From NCBI RefSeq assembly GCF_012932445.1, contig NZ_JAAIIJ010000010.1, positions 1 through 46,850 of the forward strand: a DNA stretch of 46,850 nucleotides. The letters run 5' to 3'. A program made the position numbers and the translations under genes. A model generated the notes under the pieces. That model ran no database searches, was not told the DNA's origin, and worked only from the letters and a program-made list of their open reading frames with translations. Below, in pieces: positions 29,109 to 37,253 of this stretch. Source of the stretch: Bifidobacterium panos (lineage in GTDB: Bacteria; Actinomycetota; Actinomycetes; Actinomycetales; Bifidobacteriaceae). The first letter of the stretch is position 1, and each line of letters opens with the position of its first letter.

Positions 29109-30860
29109 ATGTTTGATGGGAAACGGTCTCGTCGCGATTGCTTGCTACCCATTGCGGTTGCTCTGATTGTCGCGATGGTGGGCGCTTTTGGCTGGGCTGC
29201 CGCGTCGGCGACTGCCAAGCCCGCGGCGGATGTGACTTCGCAGACTACGGCCGTTCTTACGGTGGGTAAGGTCGAGACGGGCGTGGAAGGTACGGCATAC
29301 AAGTACATGGATATGAAGTGGGATGATCAAGTCGGTCAGCCGGTTGATCCGGTTCGTGTATTCGCTCCGGGTGCGGTCGACTGGGTGAGGAAATACTTCC
29401 CGAGCTACATCGGTACCGACGACGAGCCGACCGCCGATTTCATAAACCTCAGTGCCGAAGGAACCCGCGACTTCGCCGATCGGCTGCTTGCGGCCATCCA
29501 GGCTGGAACTGTTCGTTTGCCTTCTACTGAGTCGGATTTCTCGAATTTCATTCCTACCTCTGCTGACGATGACGCGATTATTTTCAAGCTTGCGATGGGA
29601 GGCTACGTGATCAAGCTCGGCAATGGCAGCAAGCGCGTGTATCAGCCGATTATGACTTTCGTCAAGCCGCAGTGGGATGAGGGTGCCGAGGGATACAGAC
29701 TTGAGGTTAAGGATGTTGATGGCGGCGCAAGCAACGAAGCGAGAGCCAAGAGCAAAGTGATCGAGAGCACGAAGACGGTGCACGGCAAGCTGAAGACCCA
29801 CGGCCAAATCGGCGAGGATCTCCTCTATCAAATTAAGACCCCGATTCCTCACTATCCCACTCATGCCACCAACCAGCGGTTTGGCGTGCAGGACAGCCCG
29901 GGGCCTGGGTTGAGTATTCGGCAGGACAGCGTTCGGGTCAAGATTGAAGGCGACGCTGATCTTCCGACTTCGGCTTATAGCGTGACCGAAATTCCTGCTG
30001 ATGCCACCCACTCTGCTGGCATAAAGGTTGAGTTCAGCAGTAATCAGTATCGCGAGAAGCTCGCTATGGCCGGCAAGATAGGCAAGAGTCTCATCGTCGA
30101 ATACACAGGCAGTTTGAATGATAAAGCTCCGATTAAAGACGGCACGAGCAACAGTGCGTGGCCGCTGCTGCCGAAGAGCATTTACGATTCCGAGGGCGGC
30201 GAATACACAAGCCCGCCCCCACCTGCCGCTGTCACCACGGTGTATACCTACGGCATCAGGGCCACCAAGGTGATGAAAGGTAACGGGAACATCCTGCTTT
30301 CGGGTGCCACGTTCGAGTTGTATAAGCAGTCGTCTGGGAAGTCGAAGTCGTCTAAGAAGAAGGATGCCAGGGATGCCACCGCGGTCAAGGTGAAGCAGGC
30401 TGCTGGCACTACGGGCGCTGATGCTTCGGGCAAGTACATTGTTCATCCCGAGGGCACCTCCGCCATCATCAGTGGTAAGGATGGCACGGTTCAGATTGAT
30501 GGTCTGGGCGCTGGCACTTACGAACTGAAGGAGGTCAGGGCGCCCAATGGCTACACCTTGCCTGCTAATCCGATTACGACAATCACCATCCGCGACGACA
30601 ATCGCAACGATGGATCCGACGGTAAGCCCGCTGAACCAGATGGCAAGCCAGACACCACCAGTATGGTTAATGGCGGACCTGCCACTCTGGATGCCAGCGA
30701 TAATCGCATCACGTTCAAGATCGAAAACAGGAGAGCCGACTTCAAGCTGCCTGAAACCGGCGCGATGGGTGCTGCGGTCTTCGCTGTAATCGGCATGGCG
30801 CTGGTTGCCATCAGCTCGGTTCTTGTGATTATTCGTCGCAGAGCCCGGCGCTCCTCGTAA
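29109..30860 (+). CDS. LPETG-anchored isopeptide-domain pilin-like protein (P4)
   Basis: 583 residues; signal peptide MFDGKRSRRDCLLPIAVALIVAMVGAF to about residue 37. N-terminal domain with MGGYVIKLGNGS and YQPIMTFVKPQWDE; a lysine stands before, not after, the motif proline. D2-type isopeptide domain (STKTVHGKLKTHGQIGE; SNSAWPLLPK). CnaB domain with GIRATKVMK and LKEVRAPNGY, plus a lysine/serine insert (KSKSSKKKD). Sorting signal LPETG (547-551) and RRRARRSS. It is followed by a degenerate repeat array and the sortase gene. Confidence 0.88.
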   Translation: MFDGKRSRRDCLLPIAVALIVAMVGAFGWAAASATAKPAADVTSQTTAVLTVGKVETGVEGTAYKYMDMKWDDQVGQPVDPVRVFAPGAVDWVRKYFPSYIGTDDEPTADFINLSAEGTRDFADRLLAAIQAGTVRLPSTESDFSNFIPTSADDDAIIFKLAMGGYVIKLGNGSKRVYQPIMTFVKPQWDEGAEGYRLEVKDVDGGASNEARAKSKVIESTKTVHGKLKTHGQIGEDLLYQIKTPIPHYPTHATNQRFGVQDSPGPGLSIRQDSVRVKIEGDADLPTSAYSVTEIPADATHSAGIKVEFSSNQYREKLAMAGKIGKSLIVEYTGSLNDKAPIKDGTSNSAWPLLPKSIYDSEGGEYTSPPPPAAVTTVYTYGIRATKVMKGNGNILLSGATFELYKQSSGKSKSSKKKDARDATAVKVKQAAGTTGADASGKYIVHPEGTSAIISGKDGTVQIDGLGAGTYELKEVRAPNGYTLPANPITTITIRDDNRNDGSDGKPAEPDGKPDTTSMVNGGPATLDASDNRITFKIENRRADFKLPETGAMGAAVFAVIGMALVAISSVLVIIRRRARRSS

Positions 30861-30960
30861 TGTCACGAATAATCGTTACGAAAGTAATCGACACGAAGCA
30901 ATCGTTACGCCACGAAGTAACCATCACGCAGTAATCACCACGAATTAATCGCCACGAAGG
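30861..30960. repeat. Degenerate CACGAA-TAATC repeats before the sortase
   Basis: About six imperfect units of CACGAA, a few bases, then (G)TAATCG or close variants, with 14-19 bp periods, fill the gap between P4 and the sortase. Purpose unknown; it could affect transcription read-through to the sortase. Confidence 0.6.
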
Positions 30961-30965
30961 GTCAT

Positions 30966-31946
30966 ATGGTCACAAACAGTGTGGTCTCGATAGGAAGCGG
31001 ACTCCGCCGCGAGCAGCAACACGGCGGAGTTCCGTTTCTCGTGCTGGCGGCGCTGCTTTTCATGCTGGGAGTAGGCGTTTTCTCGTACCCCATGGTGGCG
31101 GATTGGCTGGCCGACATGGAACACACCGAAGTCATCGCGAACCAGAACAACGTTGTATCCAAGCAGGCGACAGACCAGCTGCAAGCCGAATGGGACGCCG
31201 CGCTCGCATACAATGAAAACCTCGCCTCAGACCCAGTGCACGACCCGTTCGTGGCCGGCAGCCGCTATACCCGGCCCGCCAACTACGAAGAAATCCTGAA
31301 CGTCAACAAAGACGGCGTGATGGGCGGCATCACGATTCCCAAAATCAACGTCGATCTGCCCATCTACCACGGCATCGGCGACGAGGCGCTCGCCAAAGGC
31401 GTGGGGCACATCGTCCAGACGGCGCTTCCCATCGGCGGCAAGGGATATCGCTCGTTGCTCACGGGCCATCGCGGCCTGCCGAGCGCCCTGCTTTTCACCC
31501 GACTCGACGAGCTGGAGGAAGGCGACGAATTCGTCATCAACGTGCTGGGCAGGCAGCTTGTGTACGATGTCGTGAAAATCGAAACGATCAGGCCGCATGA
31601 GGTGGGCAAGCTCCGCCCTGTGGCCGGCCGCGACCTGGTCTCGCTGGTCACGTGCACGCCCTACGGCGTGAACACGCGCCGGCTCATCGTCACGGGGGAG
31701 CGCGCCGACCGCCTGCCCGGGCAGAAGCGCGCGTCTCAGTCGAAGGGCTCGAAGTTTGCGGAGCTGTTTCCAAAGCCCCTGTGGTTCGAGCGGCTGCCGT
31801 GGATCGTTCGTTTGAGCATTTTTTCCGGCGGCACCACGATGCTGGCTATTCTCGAGATTCTGATGATGGTTATTGCCGTGCGGCGTTTGATGCCTGGTGT
31901 GCGGGCGCGGCACGCGGATGAGTCGCGGCGGCGCTCGCGGTTGTGA
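30966..31946 (+). CDS. srtC: Class C (pilin-polymerising) sortase
   Basis: Membrane transpeptidase that cleaves LPxTG signals and links pilins. 326 residues: N-terminal transmembrane helix (about 22-40), lid motif DPF (93-95), catalytic TGHRGLPS with His168, TCTPYG with Cys230 and NTRR with Arg239, then a second transmembrane helix (about 275-300) and a basic tail, as in class C enzymes. AAGGG precedes the ATG. It is the only sortase seen for seven LPxTG proteins. A housekeeping sortase is not in the window. Confidence 0.93.
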   Translation: MVTNSVVSIGSGLRREQQHGGVPFLVLAALLFMLGVGVFSYPMVADWLADMEHTEVIANQNNVVSKQATDQLQAEWDAALAYNENLASDPVHDPFVAGSRYTRPANYEEILNVNKDGVMGGITIPKINVDLPIYHGIGDEALAKGVGHIVQTALPIGGKGYRSLLTGHRGLPSALLFTRLDELEEGDEFVINVLGRQLVYDVVKIETIRPHEVGKLRPVAGRDLVSLVTCTPYGVNTRRLIVTGERADRLPGQKRASQSKGSKFAELFPKPLWFERLPWIVRLSIFSGGTTMLAILEILMMVIAVRRLMPGVRARHADESRRRSRL

Positions 31947-32006
31947 TGTGCGTTGATGTGTGATCTGTGATGTGCGTGTGCGATGTGTGCGTATGATGCG
32001 CGTCTG

Positions 32007-32891
32007 TCAGAGACGCGAATGTTGCGCGATGCGCCCCAGTGCGATCGCGCAAGTGAGTACGAAAGCATCACGCGGGTCGGTGGCGTCCCAGCCGGTGGTG
32101 TCGGCCATGCGCTTCAAGCGATATCGCACCGTGTTCGGGTGGATGCTCAGCGCGCGTGCCGTGACTTCCAGCGAGCCGCCTGATTCCAGGAACGTCGCGA
32201 CGGTGAGCATGGTGGGGTCGTCGTCGCTGTTCCCGAGCAATTCCGCATACACCTCGTCGACGAGTTCGCGGCGCGCCTCCTGATCGCCCAGCATCGCGCG
32301 CTCCGGCAGGGCGTCTTCGGCGTGCAGGACGATTGGCCGATGCGCCGTCGCTCGGCTTGGGACTGGGGTGTGCCTCAGCGCAGTGTTGCTCAGTGCGGTG
32401 TTGCTCAGCGCCGGTGCCGCTGCCAACGTTGTCAATGCCGCGCGCATGGCGATTGAGGCGCCTTCGACGCCGCGTCTGGTCGGCCCGAGGCATATCGGCG
32501 TGCCGGGGGCGAACGCCTTGGACACCGCGGTGCAAGTGGCTTCCGGCCGGACAGCCGCCTCAAGGCGGATGAGCGCGACGACGGCCCCATCGTGCACGCC
32601 GGTCAACGGTTCGCTGCCCCCAAGGTCATGCACGGCCTGACGGATGGTTGCTATGGCAGCCCCCGCGCCGCCACCGTCGGCGGGTCGCCCGGCGATGGCG
32701 AAACAGCCGAAATCGCCGTCGAACCCGGCGAGGCGCAAGACGGAAACGGCGCGCTCGTCGATAATGCCCGAGACGAGACATTCAAAAGCGACGGCGCGCA
32801 CGCGGCCACCGCCGTCTCCTCCCGCCGTGTCGTCGGCAGTCAGCAGACTCAGAAAATCGCTGGTCATCTCTCCCAGTGTACTGATGTTCAA
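32007..32891 (-). CDS. PucR-type helix-turn-helix transcriptional regulator
   Basis: 294 residues with a C-terminal PucR HTH: FLESGGSLEVTARALSIHPNTVRYRLKRM, split by an internal GG. The N-terminal part looks like a GAF/GGDEF-like sensing region without clear motifs. Related actinobacterial regulators control fatty-acid synthesis (FasR), but no such genes are near, so a role for the pilin locus is possible. An internal repeat ALSNTALSNTAL comes from short direct repeats at 32385-32412. The gene is convergent with the sortase and divergent from P5. An in-frame second ATG (MTSDFLSLL) is an alternative start. Confidence 0.8.
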   Translation of the reverse strand: MNISTLGEMTSDFLSLLTADDTAGGDGGGRVRAVAFECLVSGIIDERAVSVLRLAGFDGDFGCFAIAGRPADGGGAGAAIATIRQAVHDLGGSEPLTGVHDGAVVALIRLEAAVRPEATCTAVSKAFAPGTPICLGPTRRGVEGASIAMRAALTTLAAAPALSNTALSNTALRHTPVPSRATAHRPIVLHAEDALPERAMLGDQEARRELVDEVYAELLGNSDDDPTMLTVATFLESGGSLEVTARALSIHPNTVRYRLKRMADTTGWDATDPRDAFVLTCAIALGRIAQHSRL

Positions 32892-32960
32892 TATGTTTCG
32901 CCGTCAGCTGGTCTCGTTGCAGGGCGGGGCATGAGGCAGCGGGGGCAGTAAGGGCGGGAA

Positions 32961-33026
32961 CCCACGAGGTGTGCTGTTCACGCTTCTTTATGGGGTGAAT
33001 CGCTTTGGCTGGAATGGGTTTACGGT
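32961..33026 (+). promoter_or_regulatory. Shared pilin upstream module (P5)
   Basis: CCCACGAGGTGTG...CACGCTTC dyad, then GGGGTGAA (32992) and TACGGT (33021-33026), 21 nt apart. Upstream is the divergent regulator gene rather than another pilin, so the module belongs to the downstream gene and is not simply a terminator of the previous one. Confidence 0.6.
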
Positions 33027-33164
33027 GTCACCAGTGGAATTGATGCGGGCTTGCGAGCCGGCCGAGTCGGCGTGCTGCTGGCGGCTGCTTTGCCGTGGGG
33101 ATTGCTCCCGCTGGCCGGTTCCCGCATCAGGAGACGGCGGAAGAAGAAAGGAAATGGCTTCAGG

Positions 33165-34988
33165 ATGTTCGAGGGGAAACGATGTCGTCGCGGCGTATTG
33201 CCCGTTGCGCTTGTTCTAATCATGGCAATAGCCGCCGCTTTCGGCCTAGTCTCCACGTCGGTCGCTGCTGATTCTCCAGATGTGGATGTGTCGGATTATT
33301 TAAGCGAGCAAACGGTTAAGCTTACGGTGAGAGATGTTGAAAAGGGCGTGACCGGCACGGCATACCGATACGCAAATCCAGATTGGAACACTACTGAGAA
33401 CCAGCCACTTAGCTCCAAATACATATTTGAAGATCAGGTGGCTGACTGGATGAGGTCACAAATGAGGGGGGGGGCTTTTAAGCAATACATTACAGGTGAG
33501 CGCAGAGATAACTATGCGACTGCCGATTTCCGAAGGCTGAAAGCCACTCAGATGCACACCTACGCTGACGCATTGCTTGCAGCAATCACGAAAAACGAAG
33601 TTGCATTGCCAGCAGATGAGATTTTTAAGTGTAGCGAAACTGATGATACCTCAATTAGTTTCGAGCTCAAGATGGGTGGTTACTTGATTGCGCTCAGCAA
33701 CGGTACCAATCGCGTATATCAGCCAATTGCCACTTTCGTTATGCCGGAGTGGGATAAATCTGCCGGAAAATATAAACTCAAAGCTGAGGATGTCGAGGGC
33801 ACCGCTGGCGATACTGTAGAGGCCAAGAGTAAGAAAATCACCAGCACAAAGACGATGAAAGTGCATAACGGTGGCGCGGTGAATAAGAACGGCCGGTCAG
33901 CTCATGGCCAAATCGGCGATACTTTTATTTTCCAGGTTGTCACTCCGATTCCTTACTATCCCCCTGAAGCTGCCAATAAGGACTTCACTGTGCAGGATTG
34001 GCCGGCTTCTGGCCTGACCATTATACCGAGTACGATTGAGGTCTGGATTGGGGATAAAGAAAGTAGAGACGAAGAGCTTACTGAAGATAAAGAAAACAAA
34101 GGCGAAGGCCACTACTCGCAGGAGACCGTTCAAGCTCAGTCCGAAAACAATCGTGGCATGGGCTTCAAAGTTACATTCAACAAAGATCAGTATGAAAAAA
34201 AGCTTGCTAAGGCTGGCAGGGATGGCAAGAAGCTCACCGTCGAGTACAAGGGCACGTTAAACAGTGGGGCTCCGGTTAAGAACGGCACGAAGAACAGAGC
34301 TCATCCGTTGATTCCCAAGAACCTCTACAAGTCTGGCACCGACTACGCGACTCCGACTCCTGCGGATACGGAGATATACACCTACGGTATCAAAATCACC
34401 AAGGTTGGCAAGGCGGGCAAAGACAAGTCGGGGTTGCCAGGTGCCGAGTTCGAGCTCTATAGAGGGGTGGGGAATGGCGAGCCCGGCAACAAAGTTGCCC
34501 TAAAGCAGCAAGTCGCCGATGCCGGGGCTGCTCCCTCCACGGGCAAGTACGTCGTTCAGATCGGTTCCGGTGGCACGGCAACTACCACCATCACCAGCGG
34601 TCCCGAGGGTCTGCTTCAGATTGATGGTTTGGACGCGGGCACCTACATCCTGAGGGAAACCAGAGCTCCAGGCGGATATACGTTGCGCGCTAAGCCGATT
34701 AAGATTGTGATCAGAGATAGCAACTTTGATGGTGTGCCAGATACTGCTACTGCTGGTAGCGCTGTCGGCAAGATTAAGCCCAGCACGATTGCTGGTAGAC
34801 CCGCTAAAGTAGACGACAATAACCGTCTCACCTACGACCTCACCAACAAGAAAGCCAACTTCAAGTTGCCAAAGACCGGCGCGATAGGCGCTGCCATCTT
34901 CGGCGTGGTTGGCGTAGCGCTGATTGTCACCAGTGCCGTTCTTGTGGTCGTCCATCGCCGCCGCAAGACCAAACGCTCCTCACAGTGA
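33165..34988 (+). CDS. LPKTG-anchored isopeptide-domain pilin-like protein with in-gene G9 tract (P5)
   Basis: 607 residues from the ATG at 33165; signal peptide MFEGKRCRRGVLPVALVLIM to about residue 38. The G9 tract (33466-33474) encodes part of QMRGGAFKQY near residue 103; any change not a multiple of three would truncate the protein, so P5 is probably switched on and off. Pilin-motif position YQPIATFVMPEWDK (no lysine after proline). D2-type isopeptide domain, CnaB domain (GIKITKVGK; LRETRAPGGY), LPKTG (568-572). Closest to P6. GCGGAAGAAGAAAGGAA precedes the ATG. Confidence 0.88.
   Translation: MFEGKRCRRGVLPVALVLIMAIAAAFGLVSTSVAADSPDVDVSDYLSEQTVKLTVRDVEKGVTGTAYRYANPDWNTTENQPLSSKYIFEDQVADWMRSQMRGGAFKQYITGERRDNYATADFRRLKATQMHTYADALLAAITKNEVALPADEIFKCSETDDTSISFELKMGGYLIALSNGTNRVYQPIATFVMPEWDKSAGKYKLKAEDVEGTAGDTVEAKSKKITSTKTMKVHNGGAVNKNGRSAHGQIGDTFIFQVVTPIPYYPPEAANKDFTVQDWPASGLTIIPSTIEVWIGDKESRDEELTEDKENKGEGHYSQETVQAQSENNRGMGFKVTFNKDQYEKKLAKAGRDGKKLTVEYKGTLNSGAPVKNGTKNRAHPLIPKNLYKSGTDYATPTPADTEIYTYGIKITKVGKAGKDKSGLPGAEFELYRGVGNGEPGNKVALKQQVADAGAAPSTGKYVVQIGSGGTATTTITSGPEGLLQIDGLDAGTYILRETRAPGGYTLRAKPIKIVIRDSNFDGVPDTATAGSAVGKIKPSTIAGRPAKVDDNNRLTYDLTNKKANFKLPKTGAIGAAIFGVVGVALIVTSAVLVVVHRRRKTKRSSQ
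33466..33474 (+). repeat. G9 tract inside P5 coding sequence
   Basis: Nine G in frame (AGG GGG GGG). The other paralogues have no such run at the same place. It is a candidate slipped-strand switch for P5. Confidence 0.75.
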
Positions 34989-35075
34989 CGATGGTCACAA
35001 GGCGGCTACCCCCCAGAAATGTCAAGCACAGAAAGGCGAAACGAGATGCAGTAAGACGTGCACAACTTGGATGAA

Positions 35076-35143
35076 CCCCATGAAGCGTGCTGTTCATGCT
35101 TCTTAATGGGGTGCATCAGCCTTGCCCAAAATGGGTTTATCGT
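35076..35143 (+). promoter_or_regulatory. Shared pilin upstream module (P6)
   Basis: The clearest dyad of the set: CCCATGAAGCGTG (35077-35089) pairs with CATGCTTCTTAATGGG. GGGGTGCA (35108) and TATCGT (35138-35143) are 22 nt apart. It lies 129 nt before P6. Confidence 0.55.
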
Positions 35144-35271
35144 GTCACCGACAGAATTGATGTGAGCTTGCGAGCTGGCAAGTCGGTGTGCTGCGGCTGT
35201 TTTGCCTTGGAGATTCTCCCGCTGGCTGGTTCTTGCATCAGGAGACGGCGGAAGAAAGGAAACGGCGGAGC

Positions 35272-37029
35272 ATGTCTGAGGGGAAATGGTGTCATCGCGT
35301 CTTGTTGCCTGTTGCGGTTGCTCTGGTCATGGCGATAGTGGCCGCTTTCGGTGTGGCCTCCACGTCGGTTGCGGAGGAGGGCGATCCCGATGTATCGGGA
35401 TATTTAAATAATCAGACGGCCAATCTTACGGTGAAGGACGTTGAAAAGGGTGTGACGGGCACTGCATATAAATACCTGGAGGTGCAGTGGAACACTAGTG
35501 AGAATGTGCCGACCCTCCCCGAATACGAATTTGCAAATGGGGTGACTCAGTGGGTGAGGAGGAACTTCAGTAGCTATATTAAGACCCGTAACAACGCACC
35601 CACTGAAAAATTCAGAACGCTGGGAACCAGTGATATGCGCGATTTTTCTGACAAGTTGCTTGCGGCCATTGAGAAGAACGATGTTGTATTTAGGGAGTCA
35701 GATTCCACTTCTACGGCTAGCGCAGAAAATGGCTCAATTAATTTCAACCTCAAGATGGGTGGTTACTTGATTAAGCTCAGCAACGGCCCCAATTGTGTAT
35801 ATCAGCCAATTGCCACTTACGTCAGGCCGAAGTCGAAAGGGGATGGCAAAACCTACGAACTTGAGGCTGGGACTGTTGAGGGCAAAGCAGAAGCCAAGAG
35901 CATGAAAATCGCCAGCACAAAGACGGTGAAGAGGAAGGACAAGGACACGGTGAATGGCGACGGCCAAGCAGCTTATGGCCAAATCGGCGATTCTTTCATT
36001 TTCACGATTAAAACCCCGATTCCCAACTATCCCGATAATGCCGTCAACAAGGAGTTCATCGTGAAGGATCAGCCGACTTCCGGTCTGACTATTACAACGA
36101 CTTCAATTAAGGTCATGATTGAGGGCGGAGAAGAGCTTATTGAAAACACAAACTACTCGACGAAGACTATTGACCCTGATCGCAGCAACAATCGTGACAT
36201 GGGCTTCAAAGTTATTTTTGACAAGATGCAGTATGAGGACAAGCTCGCTAAGGCCGGCAAGGGTAGCAAGAAGCTTGTCGTCACTTACACGGGCACGTTG
36301 AACAATAAGGCTGCGATTATGCGCGGCACGAAGAACAGCGCTCATCCGTTGATTCCCAAGGAGTTCTACAAGCCTGACACCGAGTACACGTCTCCGACTC
36401 CTGCGGATACGGAGATACACACCTATGGTGTCAAGATCACCAAGATTGGCAAGACGGGCAAAGGTTCGTACAAGAAGAAGATCGAACTCCCAGGTGCCCA
36501 GTTCGAGTTGCGCAGAAAAGGTGAAAAAGGCAGAACCGAAGTCCATGTAAAGCAGCAGGAAGCCACCGATGCCGGGGAAGGTGCTACCACGGGCAAGTAT
36601 GTCGTTCAGCCCGATTCCGGTGGTGGGGCGACTACCACCATCACCAGCGGTCCCAATGGTCTGGTTCAGATTGATGGTCTGGGCGCGGGCACCTACATCC
36701 TGAAGGAAATTAAAGCTCCTGAGGGTGGCTATGCGTTGCCTGGTAAGTCGATCAAAATCGTGATCAATGATAGCGACATCAATGGTGTGCCGGATACTGC
36801 TGCTGACAACAATCTCGGCAGTGAGCCCAGCACGATTGCTGGTAAGTCCGTTTCTTTGGACGACGAGAACCGTCTCGTGTACGAATTTGTGAACAGGAAG
36901 GCCAATTTCAAGTTGCCGAAGACGGGTGCGATAGGCGCTGCCATCTTTGGCGTGGTTGGCGTGGCGCTGATTGTCACCAGCGCGGCTCTCGTGATCGCCC
37001 ATCGCCGCAAGAACAAGCGCTCTTCGTAG
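35272..37029 (+). CDS. LPKTG-anchored isopeptide-domain pilin-like protein, likely polymerising subunit (P6)
   Basis: 585 residues; signal peptide MSEGKWCHRVLLPVAVALVMAI to about residue 37. The pilin-motif position reads YQPIATYVRPKSKGDG. It is the only paralogue with lysine directly after the proline, so it is the best candidate for a shaft-forming pilin. D2-type isopeptide domain (STKTVKRKDKDTVNGD; NSAHPLIPK), CnaB domain (GVKITKIGK; LKEIKAPEGGY) and LPKTG (548-552). Closest to P5. The ribosome binding site is a shortened GCGGAAGAAAGGAA, and the second residue is serine instead of phenylalanine. Confidence 0.88.
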   Translation: MSEGKWCHRVLLPVAVALVMAIVAAFGVASTSVAEEGDPDVSGYLNNQTANLTVKDVEKGVTGTAYKYLEVQWNTSENVPTLPEYEFANGVTQWVRRNFSSYIKTRNNAPTEKFRTLGTSDMRDFSDKLLAAIEKNDVVFRESDSTSTASAENGSINFNLKMGGYLIKLSNGPNCVYQPIATYVRPKSKGDGKTYELEAGTVEGKAEAKSMKIASTKTVKRKDKDTVNGDGQAAYGQIGDSFIFTIKTPIPNYPDNAVNKEFIVKDQPTSGLTITTTSIKVMIEGGEELIENTNYSTKTIDPDRSNNRDMGFKVIFDKMQYEDKLAKAGKGSKKLVVTYTGTLNNKAAIMRGTKNSAHPLIPKEFYKPDTEYTSPTPADTEIHTYGVKITKIGKTGKGSYKKKIELPGAQFELRRKGEKGRTEVHVKQQEATDAGEGATTGKYVVQPDSGGGATTTITSGPNGLVQIDGLGAGTYILKEIKAPEGGYALPGKSIKIVINDSDINGVPDTAADNNLGSEPSTIAGKSVSLDDENRLVYEFVNRKANFKLPKTGAIGAAIFGVVGVALIVTSAALVIAHRRKNKRSS

Positions 37030-37111
37030 TGCCGATTGCCAGCGGCCGTAGCCATTGCCCCCAGAGCGTCAGGCACGGGAGCATGGGGGCAATGGTTGCG
37101 CCGCGGGTGAA

Positions 37112-37177
37112 CCTCATGAGGTGTTGTTGGCCGTTTCTTGACGGGGTGAAACGGTTTTTGGGGAATACGGCTAGCGT
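37112..37177 (+). promoter_or_regulatory. Shared pilin upstream module (P7)
   Basis: CCTCATGAGG self-dyad, then TTGACGGGGTGAA (GGGG at 37143) and TAGCGT (37172-37177), 21 nt apart. It lies 77 nt before P7. Confidence 0.55.
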
Positions 37178-37253
37178 CTAAAACGGAATCGATGCGAGCG
37201 AAATTGATACAAGTCGTGCGGGAAGCGGCGGAAGAAGAAAGGAATGATGAAGC

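Noticed and set aside
29145..30866. An antisense reading frame of 573 codons over P4
   Set aside because: P4 on the plus strand has signal peptide, isopeptide domains and an LPETG tail; the antisense frame has no ribosome binding site or domain.
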